From Amycolatopsis tolypomycina (lineage in GTDB: Bacteria > Actinomycetota > Actinomycetes > Mycobacteriales > Pseudonocardiaceae), in the NCBI RefSeq assembly GCF_900105945.1, contig NZ_FNSO01000004.1, positions 1,550,001-1,614,000 of the forward strand: DNA of 64,000 bases, written 5' to 3'. A model generated the notes under the pieces. That model saw only the letters and a list, made by a program, of their open reading frames with translations, was not told the origin of the DNA and made no database searches. Below, piece after piece: positions 58,644-64,000 of this stretch. A program made the position numbers and the translations under genes. Each line of letters starts with the position of its first letter. Position 1 is the stretch's first letter.

Positions 58644-59500
58644 TCCGCCAGGATGTCGGCCAGCACGTCGGGCCGTTCCAGGGCGATGAAGTGGCCCGCG
58701 CCCGGCACCTGCGTGAACGCGGTGTCGGTGAGCAGGTCCTTGTTGGCCTGGCGGTCCGACGGCCGGGACCAGTCCCGCTCGCCGTAGACGAGGTGGACGG
58801 GTGCCTTGGCTTCGCGGTAGCGCGAGCGGGCCGCGATGAGGCTCGGCAGGTTCCGGTAAACGCCGCGGGCCACGACCGGGTAGCCGGGACGGCGGCCCAC
58901 CTGCAGGAGTTCGGCCAGGTAGTCCTCGCGCAGGGCGGACTTGTCGCCGAGCCCGCCCCGCAGGATCCTGCGCAGCGCGGCCTTCGGTTCGATCCCGGCG
59001 ACGACCGGGCCCACGCCCGGCGCCCGGACGCCGGTGACCACGGCGCGGGCGAGGAGGCCGGACCGGGCGATCCCGCCGCGGAAGTCGTAGGCGTTCACCG
59101 CGATGACGCGCCGGACCCGGTCCGGCAGGCCGGCCGCGGTGGTGAGGGCGAGTACCGCGCCCATGGACTCGCCGAGCAGCGTCACGTCCTCGAGGTCGAG
59201 TCCGGTGAGCAGGCGCTCGACGCCGGCGCGCAGCGCGGGCTCGTCGTAGGACGCGCCGGGCACGATGTCGGAGTGGCCCATCCCCGGGAGGTCGAGGGCG
59301 TACACCGTGAACCGGCCGGCGACCAGGGGGATGAGCGCGCGGAAGTGCTCGGCCTGCGTGCGGACGGTGTGCAGCAGGACCAGGGGAGCGCCGGTGCCCG
59401 CCTTCAGGTAGCGCAACGCGCCCTCGTGCTGCCCTCCCGCGCCGAGGGTGTGGCTGGTCGTGCCGGGCACGGAAATCGTGGGTCGGGCTGCTTCGGGCAT
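58640..59500 (-). CDS. Alpha/beta hydrolase
   Basis: 286 residues with the alpha/beta hydrolase triad: nucleophile Ser in LLGESMGAVLAL, Asp in YGERDWSRPSD and His in GAGHFIALERPD; the oxyanion strand is LVLLHTVRTQAEHF. No signal peptide. Substrate unknown; esterase, C-C hydrolase or epoxide-type chemistry is possible. ATG 59500 has AGGAAG nine bases upstream. The promoter region carries three copies of the TetR-type palindrome that also serve the divergent iron-sulfur protein gene. Confidence 0.88.
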   Translation of the reverse strand: MPEAARPTISVPGTTSHTLGAGGQHEGALRYLKAGTGAPLVLLHTVRTQAEHFRALIPLVAGRFTVYALDLPGMGHSDIVPGASYDEPALRAGVERLLTGLDLEDVTLLGESMGAVLALTTAAGLPDRVRRVIAVNAYDFRGGIARSGLLARAVVTGVRAPGVGPVVAGIEPKAALRRILRGGLGDKSALREDYLAELLQVGRRPGYPVVARGVYRNLPSLIAARSRYREAKAPVHLVYGERDWSRPSDRQANKDLLTDTAFTQVPGAGHFIALERPDVLADILAE

Positions 59501-59529
59501 CTCGCCGGCTTCCTGTGCGGGGGACGATC

Positions 59530-59617
59530 GGAAACCGATCGGTTTCCAGCGATCGTAAACCGATCGGTTTCCGGGGACAAGGCGGGCTGCTACGGTAGTG
59601 GAAACCGATCGGTTTAC
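59530..59617. promoter_or_regulatory. Triple palindromic operator between hydrolase and QueG-like gene
   Basis: Three copies: GGAAACCGATCGGTTTCC (59530-59547), GTAAACCGATCGGTTTCC (59555-59572) and GGAAACCGATCGGTTTAC (59600-59617). The shared core AAACCGATCGGTTT is a perfect palindrome. Sites 1 and 3 lie 29 bases before the respective starts on either side. TACGGT at 59591 with site 2 at the -35 position suggests that the sites cover the promoter of the rightward gene. A fourth copy is at 61294. Confidence 0.9.
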
Positions 59618-59646
59618 GCCGTGGGTCCCGCGACCGAGGAGGCCGG

Positions 59647-60705
59647 ATGACAACCGGGAAAGAGCCGGCGCTGCCGGCGAAACTGGCCGCGCACCCGTCG
59701 GTGCGGGCCGTGCTCGCGCGGCGCCGGGCGGACGCGGGGCCGCCGCCGGTGCTCGACGCGGCCCGGCTGCGCGAGCTGTGCCTGGCGGCCGGCGCGGACG
59801 ACGTCGCCGCGGTGAGCCTCGACCACCCCGACCTGGCCGGCGAGCGCGAGTACGTACTGGGCGCGTTGCCCGGCACCCGCAGCCTGATCGCGATGGCGTT
59901 CCGGATGAACCGCGACAACTGCCGTTCGCCGGCGCGCAGCGTCGCCAACCAGGAGTTCCACCAGACCGACGAGCAGGCCAACCACGCCGCCCGCAGCGTC
60001 GTCCAGGCCCTGCAGGACGCCGGCCACCACGCGATCAACCCGTCGGTCGGCTTCCCACAGGAGATGGACCGGTTCGGCACCGACCGGATCTGGGTGGTGG
60101 CGCACAAGACGGTCGCGGTCGCCGCCGGGCTCGGCGTGATGGGCCTGCACCGCAACGTCATCCACCCGAAGTTCGGCAGTTTCGTGCTGCTGGCCACGGT
60201 GCTGGTGGACGCGGAGGTGAGCGAGTACGGGCAGGCGCTGGACTACAACCCCTGCATCGACTGCAAGCTGTGCGTCTCGGCCTGCCCGGTCGGGGCGATC
60301 GGCAAGGACGGGCAGTTCGACGGGCTGGCCTGCACCACCCACAACTACCGCGAGTTCATGAGCGGGTTCACCGACTGGGCGCAGACCGTGGCCGACAGCG
60401 CGGACGCCGCGGACTACCGCACCCGGGTCACCGACGCCGAGAACGCCTCCCTGTGGCAGAGCCTGAGCTCGCCGCCGGGGTACAAGTCGGGGTACTGCCT
60501 GGCGGTCTGCCCCGCGGGCGAGGACGTCCTCGGCCCGTACCTGGAGGACCGCAAGAGGTTCCTGGACACGGTGCTGCGGCCGCTGCGGGAGAAGCGCGAG
60601 ACGCTGTACGTCATGCCGGGCTCCCGGGCGCAGGAGTACGCCCGCAGCCGCTTCCCGCACAAGCCGGTCAAGGAGGTCACCGGCGGCTGGCGGCCGCCGG
60701 CTTGA
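59647..60705 (+). CDS. QueG/reductive-dehalogenase-like iron-sulfur protein
   Basis: 352 residues. A first 4Fe-4S motif C203-x2-C206-x2-C209-x3-C213P (CIDCKLCVSACPVGAI) is followed by C229 (LACTTHN), C284 and C288P (YCLAVCP). In QueG the second cluster has CxxCxxxCP; here the first of these cysteines is replaced around S281, so that cluster may be 3Fe-4S or use another ligand. The N-terminal domain (VLGALPGTRSLIAMAFRMN, GLGVMGLHRNVIHPKFGSFVLLATVLVD) matches the cobalamin-binding epoxyqueuosine-reductase fold. A reductase is likely, but not necessarily of epoxyqueuosine. The 3' end overlaps tetR by 29 bases. Confidence 0.83.
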   Translation: MTTGKEPALPAKLAAHPSVRAVLARRRADAGPPPVLDAARLRELCLAAGADDVAAVSLDHPDLAGEREYVLGALPGTRSLIAMAFRMNRDNCRSPARSVANQEFHQTDEQANHAARSVVQALQDAGHHAINPSVGFPQEMDRFGTDRIWVVAHKTVAVAAGLGVMGLHRNVIHPKFGSFVLLATVLVDAEVSEYGQALDYNPCIDCKLCVSACPVGAIGKDGQFDGLACTTHNYREFMSGFTDWAQTVADSADAADYRTRVTDAENASLWQSLSSPPGYKSGYCLAVCPAGEDVLGPYLEDRKRFLDTVLRPLREKRETLYVMPGSRAQEYARSRFPHKPVKEVTGGWRPPA

Positions 60706-61261
60706 GACCCGCCGCGTCGAGCAGGGCGGTGACGGTGGGGCCGACCAGCCCCCGGAGGTCGTCGACGCCGATGCCGGCCCGCGCGCTGGCGCCGTCGAAG
60801 ACCACGAGGAGCTGCCGGGCCAGCAGGTCGGGATCGACCGCGCCGCCTTGTTCGGCTTCACGGCGGAAGAAACCCAGCAGGTTGCGCTTGATCCGCCGGG
60901 CCACTTTGCTCGCGGGGTGCCGCGGATCCTTGAGCTCGATCTGCGCGGCGAGGTACCGGCACCCGTGGAACCCGGGCGCGCCGGCCTGGGTTTCGAGCTG
61001 CCGGAAGACGTGCATGATCCGCGCCCGCGCCCCGCGGCCGTCTTCGGCGGGCGGGAGCAGGCCGGCCACGAAGGCGGCGGCGCCTTCCTTGAGGCTGGCG
61101 GCGAGCAGTTCGTCCTTGCTGTCGAACAGCTGGTAGAGGGACCGCTTCGAGACGCCGGCGGCCTTGCACAGCGCCTCGACCCCGATGCCCACCCCGTCGC
61201 GGTAGGTGAGCTCGGCGGCCGCGGCCAGCAGCCTCTCCCGTGGGGTGGTTTCGGTGGTCAC
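60677..61261 (-). CDS. TetR-family regulator of the hydrolase/QueG-like module
   Basis: 194 residues: HTH (RERLLAAAAELTYRDGVGIGVEALCKAAGVSKRSLYQLFDSKDELLAASL) and a C-terminal helical domain with FHGCRYLAAQIELKDPRHPA. ATG 61261; a copy of the AAACCGATCGGTTT palindrome ends 32 bases upstream, so autoregulation is expected. The same palindrome occurs three times before the neighbouring divergent pair, which makes this the probable repressor of all three genes. Confidence 0.93.
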   Translation of the reverse strand: MTTETTPRERLLAAAAELTYRDGVGIGVEALCKAAGVSKRSLYQLFDSKDELLAASLKEGAAAFVAGLLPPAEDGRGARARIMHVFRQLETQAGAPGFHGCRYLAAQIELKDPRHPASKVARRIKRNLLGFFRREAEQGGAVDPDLLARQLLVVFDGASARAGIGVDDLRGLVGPTVTALLDAAGLKPAAASRR

Positions 61262-61293
61262 CCCTGCGAGGTTAGCCCCGGTTGCCGCGGGTG

Positions 61294-61311
61294 GGAAACC
61301 GATCGGTTTCG
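61294..61311 (-). promoter_or_regulatory. Fourth copy of the TetR palindrome, before tetR
   Basis: GGAAACCGATCGGTTTCG, same 14-base palindromic core as the three sites at 59530-59617, 33 bases upstream of the tetR start. Confidence 0.85.
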
Positions 61312-61345
61312 AGCGGGGCGGGCCTGCCCGCCGACCCGGCCGACG

Positions 61346-62281
61346 TCACGGGCAGACGACGAGCCCGGTGCCCACGACCAGCGCCACCGCCACCGCCGGC
61401 GGCGCCAGCAACGCGGCCACCCCGCCCACGACGGCCGCGACCCGGGCAGCCGGCCGCGGCTTCCGCGCGACCACGTCGAGCCGGTCCACCCGGATCGCCG
61501 TGTCGCCGCCGGTCATCGCCAAAGCCCGCCGGGGGCCGTCGGCCGGGCGGATCCTCAGCAGTGCCGAGCGCAGCGGTGCCGCTCCGCAGCGGGCCGAGGC
61601 CGCCCGGTCGGCCGCCAGCTCGACCAGCAGGCGGGTGGCCGTCGGGAGCTCGCGCACGAGCGGGATGAACGGCAACGCGCGGCCGAGCACCTCCGCCCAG
61701 CCCGTCAGCAGGTGGTGGTGGCCGCGGACATGGGCGCGCTCGTGCTCCAGCACCGCGCGCAGCTCCGGCTCGGTGAGCCGGTTCGCGAGCCCCGTGCTGG
61801 CCACCACCAGCGGACGGCGGCCGCCCATGCTGTAGGCGATCGGCCGGGCGTCCGGCAGCCACAGCGTGGGCAGCGGGCGCTCGTCGCCGGCCAGCCGCAG
61901 GGCCTGCAGGTGCCTGCGGTGCAGCACGGTCCGGTGCCGCCGCCGGTCGAGGGCGTGGCGGGCCAGGCGGACGGCCGCCGTGGCCAGCAGGGCCGCCGCG
62001 CCGGTGGCGGCGAGCGGGTCGAGCGCCGGGAAGCCGTCGTGGCCGAGCGTCGACCAGCAGTCGTGCAGCACCCGCAGCACCGCGCCCGCCGGGCCGTGGC
62101 CGGGCAGCACGAGCAGCACGACGCTGCCGGCCACACCGGCGACGACGCCGAGCGCGGCGAGCAGCCACCACGCGAGCACCGTCCCGGGGCCGACGCCGGC
62201 GGCGGCGAGCCTGCCGAGGGCCCGGGGCGACCCCCAGCCGATCACCGCGGCGCCGGCCAGCAGCGCGGCCGCGGGGATCAT
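61346..62281 (-). CDS. M56-family (BlaR1-like) membrane metallopeptidase
   Basis: 311 residues. Several membrane helices (near 1-60 and 88-108, and a C-terminal VAAVVGGVAALLAPPAVAVALVVGTGLVV) surround the zinc peptidase core with H180-E-R-A-H184 (LEHERAHVRGHHHLL) and a later ELAADRAA Glu. No penicillin-binding sensor domain follows, unlike true BlaR1. It probably senses an envelope signal and cleaves the BlaI-like repressor. ATG 62281 overlaps the blaI-type stop (ATGA). Confidence 0.88.
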   Translation of the reverse strand: MIPAAALLAGAAVIGWGSPRALGRLAAAGVGPGTVLAWWLLAALGVVAGVAGSVVLLVLPGHGPAGAVLRVLHDCWSTLGHDGFPALDPLAATGAAALLATAAVRLARHALDRRRHRTVLHRRHLQALRLAGDERPLPTLWLPDARPIAYSMGGRRPLVVASTGLANRLTEPELRAVLEHERAHVRGHHHLLTGWAEVLGRALPFIPLVRELPTATRLLVELAADRAASARCGAAPLRSALLRIRPADGPRRALAMTGGDTAIRVDRLDVVARKPRPAARVAAVVGGVAALLAPPAVAVALVVGTGLVVCP

Positions 62282-62640
62282 CGCTTGCGCGCCTTCCGCC
62301 GCAGCGCCCGGCGGAGGATGTCCGACTCCTCCTCCGTGGCCGAGCTCACGAAGTGCAGGAGGACCGACTCGCGGTCGTCGGCCGAGTCCAGGAGCTCGCG
62401 CAACGTCTGCGCGGTGGCCTCCTCGCGGGTGGTCACCGTGCGGTAGCGGTACGCGCGGTCTTCCCGCTCGCGCTCCACCCACCCCTTGCGGTGCAGGTTG
62501 GTCAGCACGGTCATCACCGTGGTGTAGGCCAGGTCGCGGTCGGAGTTCAGCACGTCCAGGACGTCACGGACCCGCAGGGGCTCCGCCGCCGCCCAGAGCA
62601 CGTCCATGATCGCCGCTTCGAGTTCGCCGAACTGCCGCAT
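62278..62640 (-). CDS. BlaI/MecI/CopY-family repressor
   Basis: 120 residues: winged helix (GELEAAIMDVLWAAAEPLRVRDVLDVLNSDRDLAYTTVMTVLTNLHRKGWVEREREDRAYRYR) and C-terminal dimerisation helices. Pairs with the overlapping M56 peptidase gene downstream. Only 61 bases separate it from the DUF305 gene, most of that taken by a hairpin, so its promoter is hard to place. The likely operator lies before the DUF6153 gene. Confidence 0.92.
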   Translation of the reverse strand: MRQFGELEAAIMDVLWAAAEPLRVRDVLDVLNSDRDLAYTTVMTVLTNLHRKGWVEREREDRAYRYRTVTTREEATAQTLRELLDSADDRESVLLHFVSSATEEESDILRRALRRKARKR

Positions 62641-62663
62641 CAGACCTCCGCGGGCCAGGATAC

Positions 62664-62694
62664 GGGCGAGCCCGCGCCGGGCACGGGCTCGCCC
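62664..62694. terminator. Hairpin between DUF305 and blaI-type genes
   Basis: GGGCGAGCCCG (62664-62674) and CGGGCTCGCCC (62684-62694), a perfect 11-bp stem with a 9-base loop, 7 bases past the DUF305 stop. It could terminate that transcript or act as an attenuator before blaI. Confidence 0.75.
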
Positions 62695-62701
62695 GCCGGA
62701 G

Positions 62702-63238
62702 TCAGCTCTGGAGCAAGCCGCGCATCTCGGTGATCTCGGCCTGCTGGGCGTCGACGATCTTCTGCGCGAGCGCCTTCGCGTCCGTGCTGCCGCCCTTGGT
62801 CAGCTCGGTCTTGGCCATGTCGATCGCGCCCTGGTGGTGGTCGATCATCATGGCCAGCCACATCCGGTCGAACTCGGTGCCCTTTGCGGCCTCGAGCTTC
62901 GCCATGTCCTCGGTCGGCATCATGCCGGGGGTGGTGCCGTGGTTCATTCCCGGCATGTCCGGGGTCGCGGCCCAGGTGGTCAGCCAGCCCTGCAGCTGCT
63001 TGATCTCGGGGTCCTGGGCCTGCTCGACTCGGGTGGCGAGGTCGAGGACCTTCGGGTTGGTGCTGCGGGAGGGGGCCAGCTTTGCCATTTCGAGCGCTTG
63101 GGTGTGGTGGGCGATCATCTGCTGGGCGAATGTGACGTCGTCGGCGTTGTGGCCGGGCGGTGTGTCGCTGCTGCTGCACGCGCCGAGGACGAGGGTGGCG
63201 GCGACGGCGAGTGCGCCGAAGAACAGGATTTTTCGCAT
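62702..63238 (-). CDS. DUF305 lipoprotein
   Basis: 178 residues. Lipobox LVLGA-C21, then a DUF305 four-helix bundle with two His/Met repeats, FAQQMIAHHTQALEMAKL and WLAMMIDHHQGAIDMAKTEL, and a Met/His-rich link (TPDMPGMNHGTTPGMMPTEDM). Such residues suit periplasmic copper or other soft-metal binding; some DUF305 proteins have been tied to copper handling. Encoded 49 bases after the DUF6153 gene. Confidence 0.9.
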   Translation of the reverse strand: MRKILFFGALAVAATLVLGACSSSDTPPGHNADDVTFAQQMIAHHTQALEMAKLAPSRSTNPKVLDLATRVEQAQDPEIKQLQGWLTTWAATPDMPGMNHGTTPGMMPTEDMAKLEAAKGTEFDRMWLAMMIDHHQGAIDMAKTELTKGGSTDAKALAQKIVDAQQAEITEMRGLLQS

Positions 63239-63287
63239 GACAGGACCTTCTCTGGAGGTGGGGGGAGGGCCGGGTTGCTCCGGCCGG

Positions 63288-63671
63288 TCACACCCGCAGC
63301 ACGCAGAGAGAGGTCAGGATCGTCCGCCCTGGTCTGTCCGGTGGGCGGTCGGGGGCCGGTGACCCCCGTGGGGACGTCGGTTGGGCGGGGTTTGGGGTGC
63401 CTGGCTGTCTGGGGAGCAGTAGCCAGGCCAGCAGGAGGAGGCTGCCGAGTGCGGTCAGGATGGCCAGGCAGAGGTGGAGCAGGTCGTGGGGGCCGTTGTG
63501 GGCGGGTTCGGGGTGCTCGTCCGCGGTGTCGGCGGTTGGCATGCTCGTCGCGACGGCTGCCATGGTGTCTGGCTCGTTGCTCGACGCCGAGATGTGGTGC
63601 ATTGCCGTGACGCACAGGGCCAGCAGGCACAGCAGGATCACCTGCTGTGCGCGGCCCAGGCGGTGCGTCAT
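63288..63671 (-). CDS. DUF6153-family small membrane protein
   Basis: 127 residues: N-terminal membrane helix (QQVILLCLLALCVTAMHHI), a polar middle with scattered His (DEHPEPAHNGPHDLLHLCLAIL) that leads into a second helix (LTALGSLLLLAWLLL), and a Pro-rich tail. The layout and its position before a DUF305 gene match DUF6153, a small actinobacterial family without known function; my family call is from memory. His and Cys suggest metal contact. First gene after the BlaI-like operator. Confidence 0.72.
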   Translation of the reverse strand: MTHRLGRAQQVILLCLLALCVTAMHHISASSNEPDTMAAVATSMPTADTADEHPEPAHNGPHDLLHLCLAILTALGSLLLLAWLLLPRQPGTPNPAQPTSPRGSPAPDRPPDRPGRTILTSLCVLRV

Positions 63672-63701
63672 GGGTTCACCGTACCCCGGCGCGCGCGACG
63701 A

Positions 63702-63720
63702 CTACTAAGCGGGTTAGTAG
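63702..63720 (-). promoter_or_regulatory. BlaI-type operator before the DUF6153-DUF305 unit
   Basis: CTACTAA-GCGGG-TTAGTAG, perfect 7-base arms, centred about 40 bases before the DUF6153 start. The TACT/AGTA arms resemble the TACTA-type half sites of mycobacterial BlaI. Confidence 0.6.
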
Positions 63721-63725
63721 CCGGA

Positions 63726-63760
63726 CGCGGGGCGGCGCCACGGAAACGCGCCGCCCCGCG
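63726..63760. terminator. Terminator of the NlpC/P60 gene
   Basis: CGCGGGGCGGCGC (63726-63738) and GCGCCGCCCCGCG (63748-63760) form a perfect 13-bp stem with a 9-base loop, 8 bases past the stop of the minus-strand gene to the right. Confidence 0.88.
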
Positions 63761-63767
63761 TCCTGCC

Positions 63768-64000
63768 TCAGGAGGTGGGCCGGGTCGCGCCGGCGTACTG
63801 GCTCTGCAGCGGCGAGATCTTCACTACGTCGCCTGTCGTTGGGGCGTGGACCATCTTGCCGTCGCCCAGGTACATTCCGATGTGGGAGACCGGTGAGTAG
63901 TAGGCCACCAGGTCGCCTGGTTGTAGCTGGTCGCGTGGTACCGGGGTGCCGAACCGGGCCTGGGCTGCCGAGTTGCGGGGCAGCGTTATTCCTGCTTTTC
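63768..64000 (-). CDS. NlpC/P60 (C40) peptidoglycan peptidase, C-terminal part
   Basis: Only the last ~77 codons are inside; the frame is open to the right edge. The reading gives ITLPRNSAAQARFGTPV, QPGDLVAYYSPVSHIGMYLGDGKMVHAPTTGDVVKISPL and ends ARPTS-like after YAGAT. SHIGMYLGDGKMVHAP holds the catalytic His of the NlpC/P60 Cys-His-polar triad; the Cys lies beyond the window. Such enzymes cut the stem peptide of peptidoglycan. It diverges from nothing visible; the terminator follows its stop. Confidence 0.88.
   Translation of the reverse strand, partial: KAGITLPRNSAAQARFGTPVPRDQLQPGDLVAYYSPVSHIGMYLGDGKMVHAPTTGDVVKISPLQSQYAGATRPTS

Noticed and set aside
61317..61332. GGCGGGC-CT-GCCCGCC as terminator of the M56 gene
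   Set aside because: The loop is only two bases, and the sequence is a simple GC palindrome expected by chance; too weak to list.
61346..62640. Beta-lactam resistance regulator pair (BlaR1/BlaI proper)
   Set aside because: The M56 protein lacks a penicillin-binding sensor domain and no beta-lactamase gene of secreted type is adjacent.
1..64000. CRISPR arrays, tRNA or rRNA genes, prophage or conjugative modules
   Set aside because: No regularly spaced repeats, no cloverleaf or rRNA-like stretches, and no integrase, capsid or transfer genes were seen.

Overview
The window is very GC-rich chromosomal DNA with many GTG and TTG starts, ATGA/GTGA stop-start overlaps and actinobacterial families (CU044_5270-type partner of an ECF sigma factor, PPOX-class flavoprotein, TIGR03084 protein, DUF6153, actinobacterial MurJ). 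It fits a filamentous actinomycete, most likely of the Pseudonocardiaceae (Amycolatopsis-like). The family assignment is inference from protein resemblance. I saw no rRNA, tRNA, CRISPR array or phage module.

Layout. 1-8083: end of a cyclopropane-fatty-acid-synthase-like gene, an LCP cell-wall ligase, a GNAT enzyme behind a start-codon hairpin, a BCP-type peroxiredoxin, a catalytically degenerate PAS-GGDEF-EAL protein, an AraC-P450 pair and a PPOX flavoprotein coupled to a small unknown protein. 8133-12117: nrdAB, whose beta subunit carries class Ic (Glu/Phe) signature residues. 12343-24980: an acyl-CoA catabolic locus (acetoacetate-decarboxylase-like protein, crotonase, TIGR03084 protein, AtuA-family protein, two acyl-CoA dehydrogenases, both subunits of a biotin carboxylase, an SDR and a TetR regulator). 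Its gene content resembles the Pseudomonas acyclic-terpene (atu) cluster, and an IS5-family element sits inside it. 25101-34934: a small Cys-rich protein, murJ with a duplicated 3' end, a Pro-rich membrane protein, a secreted GH18 chitinase with a DasR-type site, an apparently active diguanylate cyclase, a cytosine-deaminase-like/2OG-oxygenase pair, a WYL regulator, an AlkZ-like protein and a TetR regulator.

35070-43696: an ECF sigma factor, its membrane partner and a large secreted subtilase form one overlapping operon, followed by a PadR-controlled MacB/FtsX-type ABC exporter. 43781-50263: FAH-family hydrolase, two small membrane proteins, a secreted GH78 rhamnosidase behind a LacI-type palindrome, and a multispanning membrane protein. 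50453-58479: serine hydrolase, a frameshifted MerR regulator, and a carbohydrate-uptake locus (binding protein and two permeases diverging from a LacI regulator and a GH32/GH68-like enzyme) with a 20-bp palindrome between them, then a LacI-like protein that lacks its DNA-binding domain. 58640-61311: an alpha/beta hydrolase and a QueG-like iron-sulfur protein diverge from three copies of one palindrome. A fourth copy lies before the neighbouring tetR, which gives a compact self-contained regulon. 61346-64000: BlaI/M56 pair, DUF305 lipoprotein, DUF6153 protein behind a BlaI-like operator, and the 3' end of an NlpC/P60 peptidase.

The most interesting signals are the four-operator TetR/QueG-like module, the AtuA-type carboxylase operon with the IS that duplicated its stop codon, the class Ic ribonucleotide reductase signature, the BlaI/DUF305/DUF6153 module, the sigma factor-subtilase operon, and an 84-85-bp dispersed palindromic repeat present twice. 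All operator assignments are by eye. Pairings of regulator and site are inferences from position and symmetry.
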